This document shows, piece after piece, positions 18,073 to 27,180 of a stretch of DNA of 56,625 nucleotides; within the stretch, counting starts at the first letter, position 1, and every line of letters begins with the position of its first letter. The notes under the pieces are model-generated. The model was given only the letters and a program-made list of their open reading frames with translations. It was not told where the DNA came from and searched no databases. The translations under genes were made by a program, and so were the position numbers. The DNA comes from an uncultured Rickettsiales bacterium (GTDB lineage: Bacteria; Pseudomonadota; Alphaproteobacteria; Rickettsiales; Rickettsiaceae). The DNA lies in NCBI GenBank assembly GCA_903828265.1, contig CAIKLL010000171.1:1-56625 (forward strand), given 5' to 3'.

Positions 18073-19140
18073 TTAAGCTGAAAATTTAGCAAATTTTAAA
18101 GCGGACGGTACGATTACATCACCCCCTACCCTTTTTACGGCATAAAATTTTATAAATGGCTTATCGGTATAAGGGTCTCGCATTATCCCAATACCTGCTC
18201 TATCTATTATTTTATAAGCTACTTTAAAATCACCAATAGCTATTGCTAGCTTATTTTCTCCAACATTTGGCATATGGGCACTGCAAAAAACATGAATACC
18301 AAAAATTGTTTGTTTTAAAGGTTCTGATAAAGATTGTTGCCAGATAAATCTACCATTTTCATCTTTTAAGCCTTGAATAGAGGCAAGTGTTGTCCTATTC
18401 ATCAAAAAACTAGCATTAGTTATATGCTCCTCATCAAGAGAATTAATTAATTTAAGCAATATTTCAGGTGTTACTGCATTACCTGTATCTATTCTTTCAA
18501 CATCTTCATTAGTTAGTATCCCAAACGGCTTCTTATCCCCGTCTCCGGTAATAAATGCTTCATTTTCAGCTTTGATAAAACTATCTACTAACCTCTCTGC
18601 CAGCCATGAATTAATGTCTATAGCTGAATCGTCAATTAATTTCTGAGTTGCCTTTGGCTGAGCATATAACTCATGGGCAGCAATTGTTTTTTTCTTAAGT
18701 TTTGGAGTATCGGTAACTTCTCTTGCTTCAGCCTCTCCTATCCAACCGGAAGTAAACTTACCATCTTCAATAATAAAATCTAAAGCACTAGAAGAAATTG
18801 TTTCAATCGAAGCTAGCTGCCGCATAACTGATTTTGCATTTACGGCACTAATTATTTTGTTATTTAAATTATTAACTATTACTACTCCGGCTTCACCCGT
18901 CGCGGTACTTAAAGATTTAGTAACAAATTCTGAAGCTATACCTTTTCTTAAATAGTCACCAAAAGCTTTTTCCTCTTCTGGGTTACAAGCAGGGATGCTA
19001 AAAGGATTAAATATAGCATTCTGCAAATTATTAAATTTATTTTCCAGCTCCTTAAACTTGTTTATTGATTGTAATTCATTGTTTAAAATATTTTGTACAT
19101 TATCAGCTATTGTTTCTATTTGTTTATGTTGAAGTTCCAT
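18073..19140 (-). CDS. Major capsid protein, HK97 fold (GTA gp5-like)
   Basis: A 355-residue shell protein. The first ~50 residues are a coiled-coil scaffold-like delta domain (ELENKFNNLQNAIF), followed by FSIPACNPEEEKAFGDYLRK. The HK97 core shows LSTATGEAGVVIVNNL, GWIGEAEAREVTDTPKLKKK, LVDSFIKAENEAFITGDGDK and PFGILT, and near the end GDFKVAYKIIDRAGIGIMRD and DPYTDKPFIKFYAVKRVGGD, all standard for GTA and siphophage capsids. It starts 8 bases after the protease. No frame breaks, so the protein is probably still under selection. Confidence 0.94.
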   Translation of the reverse strand: MELQHKQIETIADNVQNILNNELQSINKFKELENKFNNLQNAIFNPFSIPACNPEEEKAFGDYLRKGIASEFVTKSLSTATGEAGVVIVNNLNNKIISAVNAKSVMRQLASIETISSSALDFIIEDGKFTSGWIGEAEAREVTDTPKLKKKTIAAHELYAQPKATQKLIDDSAIDINSWLAERLVDSFIKAENEAFITGDGDKKPFGILTNEDVERIDTGNAVTPEILLKLINSLDEEHITNASFLMNRTTLASIQGLKDENGRFIWQQSLSEPLKQTIFGIHVFCSAHMPNVGENKLAIAIGDFKVAYKIIDRAGIGIMRDPYTDKPFIKFYAVKRVGGDVIVPSALKFAKFSA

Positions 19141-19148
19141 ATTTTCCT

Positions 19149-19673
19149 CTATTCCAAATTAATTAGTGTTTCTAATAATTTCTCAATTCTCTCTAGAGAG
19201 TGATTAATTGAATGATCAGTTATTTTTTTAACGTTTATTATTCCGGCATTTCTATTTGCTGGAAAAGTTACGATGCTTATCTCCATAAGATCTACCTTCT
19301 TAAGTAACCTGACTCCCTGATTATCATATTCAAAATCCTTAGCACAAAAACCGATACTTAAACCGTCTATTGCTTTTTGCCTTACAAGTTCGGTAGTTTC
19401 CTTACCAAGTAAAATTCTGTTATTTATCTCTGCTTCAATTTTTAGGCCATAATCATCCTCATATAACGATTTTATTATGCCAATTGGTTTTAGGGTATCA
19501 TGTTGCCAAAGTAATTTAATATTCTCCGCCTTCGTATCTTCAAACGCCCCCTTCTGAACTATATCGTTCTGACTATCAATTATATTAAATACACTTGCAT
19601 AACCGGAAATTACTGTATTTTCTCCGCCCACAGATTTTATTGAAAAATTTGCAGAAACATTTCCTTTTTCCAA
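19149..19673 (-). CDS. Prohead protease, HK97 family (GTA gp4-like)
   Basis: A 174-residue peptidase of family U35/S78 that trims the capsid delta domain during head maturation. The start of the fold is ISGYASVFNIIDSQNDIVQK, then the catalytic His in KLLWQHDTLKPIG, and the catalytic Ser in IDGLSIGF. It is the first gene of the minus-strand module; no portal or terminase gene is present upstream, where the strand switches to the mnh operon. Confidence 0.92.
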   Translation of the reverse strand: MEKGNVSANFSIKSVGGENTVISGYASVFNIIDSQNDIVQKGAFEDTKAENIKLLWQHDTLKPIGIIKSLYEDDYGLKIEAEINNRILLGKETTELVRQKAIDGLSIGFCAKDFEYDNQGVRLLKKVDLMEISIVTFPANRNAGIINVKKITDHSINHSLERIEKLLETLINLE

Positions 19674-19845
19674 TTTAAACCTCCTAAAGTTATTTATTTA
19701 ACCTATAGTTACATTCATATCCCTTAAGCCGGCGGTCACTAAGCATAAAATTAAAAAACAATACAAAAATTACACAGATCTTGTTCTTGGAAGAAAAATA
19801 ATGTAGTTTCTACGAGTAATCCTAATTATTGAGTTGAAGATAAAT

Positions 19846-20142
19846 ATGGTATATATCGGGTTTATACTTATAGTTATAGGCTTGGGATTTATTGCTTCTG
19901 GTATTCTAGGTTTAATAAGATTCCGCAATTTTTATACTAAAATTCATGCAAGTGGGGTAATTGAATGTTGCGGCATACCATTTTGCCTCATAGGACTTAG
20001 CTTTCTTCAGTCAGATTTCAGCTCTGCTTTTAAACTGGTAATCATAACCCTAATAATTTTACTATTAAGTCCTGTATCTACCCATGCATTAGCTAGAGCT
20101 TCCGTTCTATATAAAATAGATAAAGATGGGAGAATAAAGTGA
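19846..20142 (+). CDS. mnhG: Monovalent cation/H+ antiporter subunit G (MnhG/PhaG-like)
   Basis: A small membrane subunit of about 98 residues with three hydrophobic helices. GLIRFRNFYTKIHASGV is the MnhG signature (R-x-x-D/N-x-Y-x-R-x-H-A), with GIPFCLIGL and the final PVSTHALARAS following. It starts the cation antiporter operon and overlaps the next gene by four bases. I prefer the ATG at 19846; an in-frame TTG at 19834 would add four residues. Confidence 0.88.
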   Translation: MVYIGFILIVIGLGFIASGILGLIRFRNFYTKIHASGVIECCGIPFCLIGLSFLQSDFSSAFKLVIITLIILLLSPVSTHALARASVLYKIDKDGRIK

Positions 20143-20711
20143 GCGCATTCTTTTCTATTCCTTCAATACTAGATCCAGAGCTAAACCTTATCCTTCTTAT
20201 TATTACGTCTCTTTTATTGATAGGAGTTTGCTTTAGATTAATAGTATCTAAAAATTTAACCGAATCTATCCTATTAATGTCTGCTTTTAGCTTAATAATT
20301 GCAATATGCTATCTATTTATGGACGCACCGGACGTAGCGATGACTGAAACAGCCCTTGGTGCTTGTCTTTCCACTTGCGTTTTACTTAATTTGGTAAAAA
20401 TAATTGGTAATGAAAATTATAAATCAGTAAGTAAAACTAGATTTCTTTTTGCAGTAATCTTGTGCATGATTCTTCTTCTGCTATTGACTATGGCAAGTCT
20501 TGACTTACCTTTATATGGGCATCCAGACACAGAGGTGCAGTTGCATTTGACCAAATACTATATAGAAAATACCAAAAATGATGTTGGTATACCTTCTATT
20601 GTCGCAGCAATACTTGCAAGTTACAGAGGTTACGACACTTTGGGCGAAACAAGTGTGATTTTAATTGCAGGCATTGCCGTAGTTTTGATACTTGCACGCA
20701 GGAGGGAATAG
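20139..20711 (+). CDS. DUF4040/MbhD plus MbhE-like fused antiporter subunit
   Basis: A 190-residue protein with about five to six helices. The first ~85 residues carry MDAPDVAMTETALGACLST, the hallmark of the DUF4040/MbhD domain (D-A-P-D-V-A-x-T-E), which in larger MnhA proteins sits at the C-terminus. The last part, SIVAAILASYRGYDTLGETS, is the MbhE/MnhB-N motif (N/S-x-V-x-x-I-L-x-x-Y-R-G-x-D-T-x-G-E). So two pieces of the MnhA C-terminal region occur as a separate gene, as in membrane-bound hydrogenases and Mrp group-2-like operons. It overlaps the next gene by one base. Confidence 0.82.
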   Translation: MSAFFSIPSILDPELNLILLIITSLLLIGVCFRLIVSKNLTESILLMSAFSLIIAICYLFMDAPDVAMTETALGACLSTCVLLNLVKIIGNENYKSVSKTRFLFAVILCMILLLLLTMASLDLPLYGHPDTEVQLHLTKYYIENTKNDVGIPSIVAAILASYRGYDTLGETSVILIAGIAVVLILARRRE

Positions 20712-21139
20712 TGTTGAAATATTTTTCTATTTTAAAAATAGTAGTTTCATTTATAATCCCTTACCTTATCCTGTATGCTATTTACATCCAGTTAAATGGA
20801 GAAGTTTCTCCTGGAGGAGGATTTCAAGCAGGAGTAATTTTTGCTTCAGGAATAATTGCTTTTGATCTCATCAACGGCACTAAAAAAACTTGCGAATTTT
20901 TTTCACAAAAAGCTCTGATTATTTGTGGGATATTTGGGGTTCTAATCTATGCATCCACCGGACTTGTTTCATTTTTGTTTGATGATAATTACTTAAACTA
21001 TAATTCAATTGCTAAAATACCCTGGGTAAATAATCCTCTTACCGGTCAACATATCGGGATATTTTTTATTGAAATCGGAGTCGGTTTAACAGTTTCATCA
21101 ATTATGTGTTTGATTTATTTAGTTTTAAAGGAGGACTAG
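20711..21139 (+). CDS. mnhB: Monovalent cation/H+ antiporter subunit B (MnhB)
   Basis: A 142-residue, four-helix subunit. The MnhB signature NGEVSPGGGFQAGVIFASG is complete, and NPLTGQHIGIFFIEIGVGL is the second conserved block (G-x-x-x-x-E-x-G-V/I). The GTG start at 20711 overlaps the preceding TAG by one base, indicating coupling. MnhB is a small scaffold subunit of Mrp-type complexes. Confidence 0.9.
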   Translation: MLKYFSILKIVVSFIIPYLILYAIYIQLNGEVSPGGGFQAGVIFASGIIAFDLINGTKKTCEFFSQKALIICGIFGVLIYASTGLVSFLFDDNYLNYNSIAKIPWVNNPLTGQHIGIFFIEIGVGLTVSSIMCLIYLVLKED

Positions 21140-21149
21140 TTTTATTAAA

Positions 21150-21506
21150 ATGCAAAATATTATCTATTTTTTTGCAGTCTTAGTGCTCGTTACTGGTCTT
21201 TTTATAATGTTAACCAGCGATAATTACTTACGTAAAATCATCGGTCTTGGAATATTTCAAAGTTCAGTCCTACTTTTCTACATAGCACTTGGTAAAGTAA
21301 GCGGGGCTATTCTTCCAATTGATATTTGTGCGCATTTAACTAATTGTCCTTATACTCTCTCAAGCCCTCTCCCTCATGTACTAATGCTAACAGCTATTGT
21401 AGTAGGATTTGCTACTATGGCCGTAGGACTTGCTTTAATATACAAGATATATAAAGAATACAGTACTATCTCAGAAAGTGTAATAACTCAGGAAGAGGAT
21501 AATTAA
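21150..21506 (+). CDS. mnhC: Monovalent cation/H+ antiporter subunit C (MnhC, NuoK-like)
   Basis: A 118-residue, three-helix subunit related to NuoK of complex I. LRKIIGLGIFQSSVLLFYI matches the conserved first-to-second helix region and PLPHVLMLTAIVVGFATMAV the third, with the P-x-x-x-x-L-x-x-T-A-I-V-I-x-x-x-x-x-A pattern. Its stop overlaps the start of the next gene by one base. Confidence 0.9.
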   Translation: MQNIIYFFAVLVLVTGLFIMLTSDNYLRKIIGLGIFQSSVLLFYIALGKVSGAILPIDICAHLTNCPYTLSSPLPHVLMLTAIVVGFATMAVGLALIYKIYKEYSTISESVITQEEDN

Positions 21507-22984
21507 TGTCTTTAATTAATCATATCCCAGCGTTACAAGTTTTAATCCCCTTTTTTTCAGCCCTATTTTGTGCTTTAACTTTCCATAAATTCACTTCCTG
21601 GCTTATTGCTACTATTGCTATTATGGCAAACCTAATAATTGCTTTTTATGGAGGATGGTCCTTAGAAAATGCACAGCCCTATTATTTCGGCAATTGGCAA
21701 GCACCAATTGGTATAGAATATAGATTAGATTATCTAAACCAGCCGATCATAGTATACATAAATGGGGTTATGTTATTTTTTTTACTTTTTGGCAAAGAGC
21801 TTATTAACAAAACAATTACCAAATATATTGATGATAAGAAACATCATATGTTCTACAGCTTGCTCTTATTTGCCCATACCGGGTATCTTGGAGTACTTAG
21901 CACTAATGATTTATTTAATTTTTATGTATTTATTGAAATTTCATCTCTAGCAACTTATGTGCTAATATCAAAGGGAAAAAATCCAAAAGCTTTAATCGGA
22001 GCATTTGATTACCTTATGTTAGGTACAATCGGTGCCACACTAATTCTAATATCTATCGGCTTCTTTTTTGCCATTACCGGTAGCCTCAATATTACTGATA
22101 TCTCTAATATTCTCCAAGTTAATTACGGAACAAATGTGGCTGGAACACCAAAGTTACATCTACTAATAATAGCTATAGTGTTTTTCTTAACCGGAGCAAT
22201 TTTGAAGATGGCATTTTTTCCACTACATTTTTGGATGATAAGAGCTTACTCAGCCACTGCACCTTTCGTTCTTACTTATATCGCTGCTATTTCTAGTTTA
22301 CTTGGGATATATATGATAATGCGCTTCTTGTATTTTACTGTCGAAGTCAATTTAGTCTATATACCATTTTCGTTGCTACTAAGAGGTATGGCAATTATAA
22401 CCTTGATTCTCTGCTCTTACTTAGCTTGGAAATCAAAAAATATAAAAAAAATTATTATTTATTCTACAGCCCTGCAAATCGGTTATGCTTTTCTTCTTTT
22501 ATCAATTTGGCCTGCAAAAGCCTTGTTATTTCAGTTACTAATTATCGATAGTATTAATAAAATCGGTTTATTTACCTTACTTGCTCATATTGAAAATAAA
22601 ACAAACAACTTAGACATCTATTTAATAAAACAAATAAAAGATTCCCCTTGGTTCAAAATTTTAGCAGCTTTTATTATTCTTTATAGTGCTTCTTTACCGC
22701 TAACTAGTATGTTTATAATGAAAATTAAAATATTTGAACTTTTAATCCGGCAAAACTTATTGATAGAATTTATTATTGTAATAATTGCTTCAGTTTTTGG
22801 AATATTATACCATCTTAAACTTGCAAAAGCTATTTTCTTTGCCAAAGAAGAAAACGGAGTAATCCAGATAGAGACAAATTTATTAGGATTATTTGCTATT
22901 GTAACCTTACATATTTTCACCTTATTATATATGCACGAAATAGTAGAAATGATTGGTTACCATACTTCTTTGAGCATAGGTTAA
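21506..22984 (+). CDS. mnhD: Antiporter subunit D, proton-channel type (MnhD/NuoN-like), first copy
   Basis: A 492-residue, roughly 14-helix subunit of the complex I/Mrp antiporter family. NDLFNFYVFIEISSLATYVL carries the key glutamate in helix 5, and KMAFFPLHFWMIRAYSATAP the key lysine in helix 7 with the P-L-H-x-W motif. These form the proton pathway. The C-terminal region has AFIILYSASLPLTSMFIMKI, typical of MnhD. It follows mnhC with a one-base overlap and precedes a second, related copy after 19 bases. Confidence 0.9.
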   Translation: MSLINHIPALQVLIPFFSALFCALTFHKFTSWLIATIAIMANLIIAFYGGWSLENAQPYYFGNWQAPIGIEYRLDYLNQPIIVYINGVMLFFLLFGKELINKTITKYIDDKKHHMFYSLLLFAHTGYLGVLSTNDLFNFYVFIEISSLATYVLISKGKNPKALIGAFDYLMLGTIGATLILISIGFFFAITGSLNITDISNILQVNYGTNVAGTPKLHLLIIAIVFFLTGAILKMAFFPLHFWMIRAYSATAPFVLTYIAAISSLLGIYMIMRFLYFTVEVNLVYIPFSLLLRGMAIITLILCSYLAWKSKNIKKIIIYSTALQIGYAFLLLSIWPAKALLFQLLIIDSINKIGLFTLLAHIENKTNNLDIYLIKQIKDSPWFKILAAFIILYSASLPLTSMFIMKIKIFELLIRQNLLIEFIIVIIASVFGILYHLKLAKAIFFAKEENGVIQIETNLLGLFAIVTLHIFTLLYMHEIVEMIGYHTSLSIG

Positions 22985-23003
22985 AAATAAAACAGATTAA
23001 ATA

Positions 23004-24467
23004 ATGAGCAGCCCGGCACCTTTAAATTTTTTAATTATTTCTACTATGCTTCTTGGTATGATTAACCTAGTTGCCCCTTTTTTTACAAAAGAGGATAGCA
23101 AAATTAGAAGCTTTTTTCTGCTTAGCATTAGTATATTTTTTCTATTTAACGTGATAATAATTGATGATTTATTTATAAACGGCACCGTAATAAAATTCAC
23201 TTTATTAGATATCGGCAAATACTCGATAGCTTTTAGCATTGAACCACTCGGCCTGATTTTCCTGACTATGCTTGCAGTATTATGGGTTCCCGCTCTTCTA
23301 TACACCATAAAATTTTTAACTTTTAATCATATTACAAATTCCAGTAAATATTTATTTTTTGTTAACTGTTGTATTCTATTAGGTTGCCTAATTGCGTTAT
23401 CTGCAAACTTAATCACCATGTTTATAGTTTACGAGTTGCTAACTTTATGCACAATTCCGTTAATAGTTCATCACTTTGATAAAAGAACACTTGCTGGTCT
23501 CAATAAATATATAAAAATCTTACTGCTAAGCAGTATTACATTATTTCTACCGGCAGTAATAGTTGTCTACTCAAAAATAGGTACCGGCACATTTGTTAGT
23601 GGTGGCTTTATAAAACACTATTTTTCAGACTCAGCTGCTATTTTTCTATTACTCTCTTTTATATTTGGCATAAGTAAAGCAGCACTTTATCCGCTACACG
23701 GTTGGTTACCAGCTGCCATGGTTGCGTCATACCCTGTCAGCGCCCTACTCCATGCGGTCGTTGTGGTTAAAACCGGCTTGTTTTGTATATATAAAGTTCT
23801 TTTTTATGTGTTTGGACTTGAGTACTTACAATATCTATTTGGCGGGTATAACTGGCTGGTAATTCTACCGTCTATAACCATATTATACAGTTCACTCCAA
23901 GCATTAAAATACAATGAAATTAAAATGATCCTAGCATATTCTACTATTAACCAACTAAGCATTGCTCTAATTAGTGCTTTCCTTTTTACCCCCAAAGGGT
24001 TAGCGGCAGCAGTTATCCATATGGTTTCCCATTCGTTTAGTAAAATTTGTTTGTTTTACTCAGCTGGTAATTTTTACAGCTTAGATAGGACTTACTACCT
24101 AACTGACCTTACAGGAATAAACAAAAACATGCCCAAAACTAGCGCAATTTTTCTTGTATCCACTCTCTCGCTGATAGGTATCCCACCATTTGCAGGATTT
24201 ATCAGTAAATTTTATGTTATGGTAGCAGCAGCTAACCAACAAAACTTATTAGTAATGTTAGTTATTGCAATTAGCAGCTTATTTTCAGCCTTTTACATGT
24301 TAAAGATATTAGGTTTTATATACGAACCAGTAAAAACAAAAAATGTTAATAATAAAGAAAAAAAACTACCTCTTTTCATGTTTATTAGCCTAGTTTTATG
24401 TATAATTTCTGTCACCTGTTTCTTTTTTATTCAGCAAACCATCAATATTTTTCTAAATTTTATGTAA
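23004..24467 (+). CDS. Antiporter subunit D, proton-channel type (MnhD-like), second copy
   Basis: A 487-residue, roughly 14-helix protein of the same family. ISALSANLITMFIVYELLT-like helix 5 carries YELLTL with the key glutamate, and KAALYPLHGWLPAAMVASYP has the catalytic lysine and P-L-H-x-W-L-P, closer to the NuoM/MbhH kind. AVIHMVSHSFSKICLFYSAG and STLSLIGIPPFAGFISKFYV are further family hallmarks. It is the best conserved of the three channel subunits here. It is separated from its neighbours by fewer than 20 bases. Confidence 0.9.
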   Translation: MSSPAPLNFLIISTMLLGMINLVAPFFTKEDSKIRSFFLLSISIFFLFNVIIIDDLFINGTVIKFTLLDIGKYSIAFSIEPLGLIFLTMLAVLWVPALLYTIKFLTFNHITNSSKYLFFVNCCILLGCLIALSANLITMFIVYELLTLCTIPLIVHHFDKRTLAGLNKYIKILLLSSITLFLPAVIVVYSKIGTGTFVSGGFIKHYFSDSAAIFLLLSFIFGISKAALYPLHGWLPAAMVASYPVSALLHAVVVVKTGLFCIYKVLFYVFGLEYLQYLFGGYNWLVILPSITILYSSLQALKYNEIKMILAYSTINQLSIALISAFLFTPKGLAAAVIHMVSHSFSKICLFYSAGNFYSLDRTYYLTDLTGINKNMPKTSAIFLVSTLSLIGIPPFAGFISKFYVMVAAANQQNLLVMLVIAISSLFSAFYMLKILGFIYEPVKTKNVNNKEKKLPLFMFISLVLCIISVTCFFFIQQTINIFLNFM

Positions 24468-24484
24468 AATAGGAATATATCAAC

Positions 24485-26140
24485 ATGTTTTTTCACCCAG
24501 CAACCATAATGATATTTTGTGTATTGTCACTGTTAGCAATTAACAGACACGGCAAATTATTTAAAGTGGTTGCACTTCTTGGGCCTATCACTAGCTCATT
24601 AGGACTATTTTTAGGACAAGGTAGGCATTTTTTTGAGTTATATAATTTAAAAATCGTTTGGGAATTCGATGATTTTAATAAGTTAATTGGTTCGGCATTT
24701 TTAGTGGTATTATTAACTGCTAATTCCTATGCTCTTGGCCAAAAAAAATATAATGAATTAATAATAGGTTGCGCTTATGGCGCTGCTGTATTTATTAGCC
24801 TTTTGGCTCAAGATTTTATTTCAATGTTTGCCGGTCTTGAAATAATGATGGTTATGTCGTCGGTGATGATATCAATTGGCAATAACCAGAAAGAGAAAAA
24901 TTTTACGTCTCTTACCTCTGCAAAAAAATATTTTCTAACTCACTTAGTAAGCAGTAATATGATCCTAATCAGTATTGCTCATATTATGTCTAAAAGCAAT
25001 TCTTCGGAAATTGTTTTAGTTAATACTCTCATGGAAAATCCAGAATATTCGCATGCTATACTTTATGTAATGTTTACAGCTATGGTAATTAATATTGCAG
25101 CATTTCCCTTTTCCGGTTGGATGGTCAATTATTATAAAGCCGCTTCCGCTTCCGGATTTTTATATTTAATAAGTTTTACTACAAAGCTGGGTGTAGTTTT
25201 GTTAATCAAAGTGTTTTACGGGTTTGAGCCCTTGAAATATGTAGGGTTAATTATGATCCTGTATTCAGGGTTTAAAGCAATTTTTGAAGAAAATATATTT
25301 GCTTTCCTATGTTATTTATCAATAATTGCTATGGGAATGATGGCAATCGGTATTAGCTCTGGTAATAAATCAGCTATCATTGGGGTTACGTGTTATTTAT
25401 TTATCCATATTATTTATAAATGCTTGCTTAGCACCCTTTGTGCTACCCTTCATGATAACAAAAGAATCACCCTTTGCTCAGAACTGGGAAATTTTAAAAA
25501 TATTATCATATTAATACCAGCAACTATTTGTATATTATTAATGATGAGCATTCCTTTCAGTTTAAGTTTCTATAGTAAAATAGAATTATCTCATCTATTT
25601 TCCGATAATTTATTTTATGCATTAATGATACTTTCCGGTATGTTTACTATAATTTCTTTTCCGTGGAAAGAAGTTATTAAACATAAGAAAGTCATTCCCT
25701 TAGAGATGAATATTTACAATAAATTTAGCCTTATTTTTGCCAGCATAGCTTGCTTTATTACAGGATTTTTATGGATATTTACTCCTATTAGCAATATTTT
25801 TTATCCGTTATACGAGATAAATAATTATTCCTATGAAATCTTCAAACAACTAGCTATTTACGGTATTTCTATAATCATAGTTATAAGCGTAAATTTAACC
25901 CGAAAAGAAAGCATTTGCCTAAATCTTTTTGAAATAATTGGATATGGTTTTACCCATTTATATAATTACTGGAAAAAGGATAATCCTGCTAAATCATTAG
26001 AAGAAAATTGGCGTTTAGATGCTTTAGAAGAGCAGTTAATAAAGAAACTGTCTATTTTACATAACCAGCAAACTGCTATTTTTATGGTAATAACTTTATT
26101 AATTATTATGCTAGCTACCCTACTTATTAGTTTATATTAG
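24485..26140 (+). CDS. Antiporter subunit, divergent third NuoL/M/N-like protein
   Basis: A 551-residue, roughly 14-helix membrane protein. Helix 5 retains SMFAGLEIMMVMSSVMISIG with the glutamate, but the helix 7 region reads AAFPFSGWMVNYYKAASASG. So the usual P-L-H-x-W is PFSGW, and I do not see the key lysine before it (NIAAFPF instead of K-x-x-x-x-P). Later, YSKIELSHLF takes the place of the S-K motif. The C-terminal third extends with a coiled hydrophilic region and one more helix. It is probably an Mbh/Mnh-type accessory channel with an altered proton path. It precedes cox15 by 7 bases. Confidence 0.8.
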   Translation: MFFHPATIMIFCVLSLLAINRHGKLFKVVALLGPITSSLGLFLGQGRHFFELYNLKIVWEFDDFNKLIGSAFLVVLLTANSYALGQKKYNELIIGCAYGAAVFISLLAQDFISMFAGLEIMMVMSSVMISIGNNQKEKNFTSLTSAKKYFLTHLVSSNMILISIAHIMSKSNSSEIVLVNTLMENPEYSHAILYVMFTAMVINIAAFPFSGWMVNYYKAASASGFLYLISFTTKLGVVLLIKVFYGFEPLKYVGLIMILYSGFKAIFEENIFAFLCYLSIIAMGMMAIGISSGNKSAIIGVTCYLFIHIIYKCLLSTLCATLHDNKRITLCSELGNFKNIIILIPATICILLMMSIPFSLSFYSKIELSHLFSDNLFYALMILSGMFTIISFPWKEVIKHKKVIPLEMNIYNKFSLIFASIACFITGFLWIFTPISNIFYPLYEINNYSYEIFKQLAIYGISIIIVISVNLTRKESICLNLFEIIGYGFTHLYNYWKKDNPAKSLEENWRLDALEEQLIKKLSILHNQQTAIFMVITLLIIMLATLLISLY

Positions 26141-26147
26141 TCATAAA

Positions 26148-27179
26148 ATGAGAGATTTAAGTACTAACCAACATTTCTACCTAACGCTGTGGTTAAGAGT
26201 AATGTGCGGTGCAATTATTTGTATGATTTTTATTGGAGGCCTAACTCGCCTAACCGACTCTGGTCTGTCAATTACTGAATGGCAACCTATAACCGGAATT
26301 TTGCCTCCTTTAACTGAGGCATCCTGGGCAAGCGAGTTCGATAAGTACAAGCAAACGCCCGAATATATACAGATACATAACAATATAAATTTAGCAGAAT
26401 TTAAATCTATTTTCTGGCTGGAATTTATTCATCGAATTGCCGGACGTATTACCGGTATATTATATATCTTCCCTTTAATATATTTTTTACTTAATAAAAC
26501 CATTAGTAGCAAAAAAATTTATATATATATTACAGGATTAATTCTGTTGATTAGCCAAGGGTTTGCCGGTTGGTATATGGTAAAGAGCGGGCTTATATCT
26601 GCTCCTTGCGTAAGCCACTTCAGGCTAGCCATTCACTTGCTACTAGCAATTACCTTATATGCCCTGTTATTCTGGCAATTAATGGGAGCTTCCTTTGACA
26701 AAATACCTACTAGCAGCATAAAAAGCGATTTAGTACCTCTTAACATTGGATTAAATATTTGTTTGATATTGTTATTTATTCAAATAACTTTTGGGGCTTT
26801 TGTCGCAGGACTCGACGGCGGCCTTGTTTATAATCAATTTCCGCTTATGGGGGACTCAATCATACCAAATGAAATTACTTCTGGAAAATTTGGTTTAAGT
26901 AGCTTTTATGACCCGGTATTTGTACAGTTTATCCATAGAATGCTTGCTTACATTGTTACAATAGCCATTCTTGTTACTTGTCTTATTGGTTTAAAAATAC
27001 AAAACTTACTATTATCTAAATCTTTAGTTTATTTGATTATAACTCTTATATTACAGGTTATGGTGGGTATTTTAACTTTAATTTATTTAGTACCGATTAC
27101 ACTTGCGTTACTTCATCAAATAGGTGCTGTAATACTACTTTCTAACCTGTTATGGGCTAAATATCTAGCTGTAAATTAA
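26148..27179 (+). CDS. ctaA: Haem A synthase (CtaA/Cox15)
   Basis: Converts haem O to haem A for cytochrome c oxidase, in the inner membrane. The 343-residue, eight-helix protein has the motif LTDSGLSITEWQPITGILPP, the haem-binding His in FIHRIAGRITG and again in FIHRMLAYIVT, and a last pair in LLHQIGAVILL. This is the full-length Cox15 type of alphaproteobacteria and mitochondria. It is the eighth gene of the plus-strand run after the antiporter subunits, and the rluC-type gene starts 1 base after its stop. Confidence 0.95.
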   Translation: MRDLSTNQHFYLTLWLRVMCGAIICMIFIGGLTRLTDSGLSITEWQPITGILPPLTEASWASEFDKYKQTPEYIQIHNNINLAEFKSIFWLEFIHRIAGRITGILYIFPLIYFLLNKTISSKKIYIYITGLILLISQGFAGWYMVKSGLISAPCVSHFRLAIHLLLAITLYALLFWQLMGASFDKIPTSSIKSDLVPLNIGLNICLILLFIQITFGAFVAGLDGGLVYNQFPLMGDSIIPNEITSGKFGLSSFYDPVFVQFIHRMLAYIVTIAILVTCLIGLKIQNLLLSKSLVYLIITLILQVMVGILTLIYLVPITLALLHQIGAVILLSNLLWAKYLAVN

Positions 27180-27180
27180 A

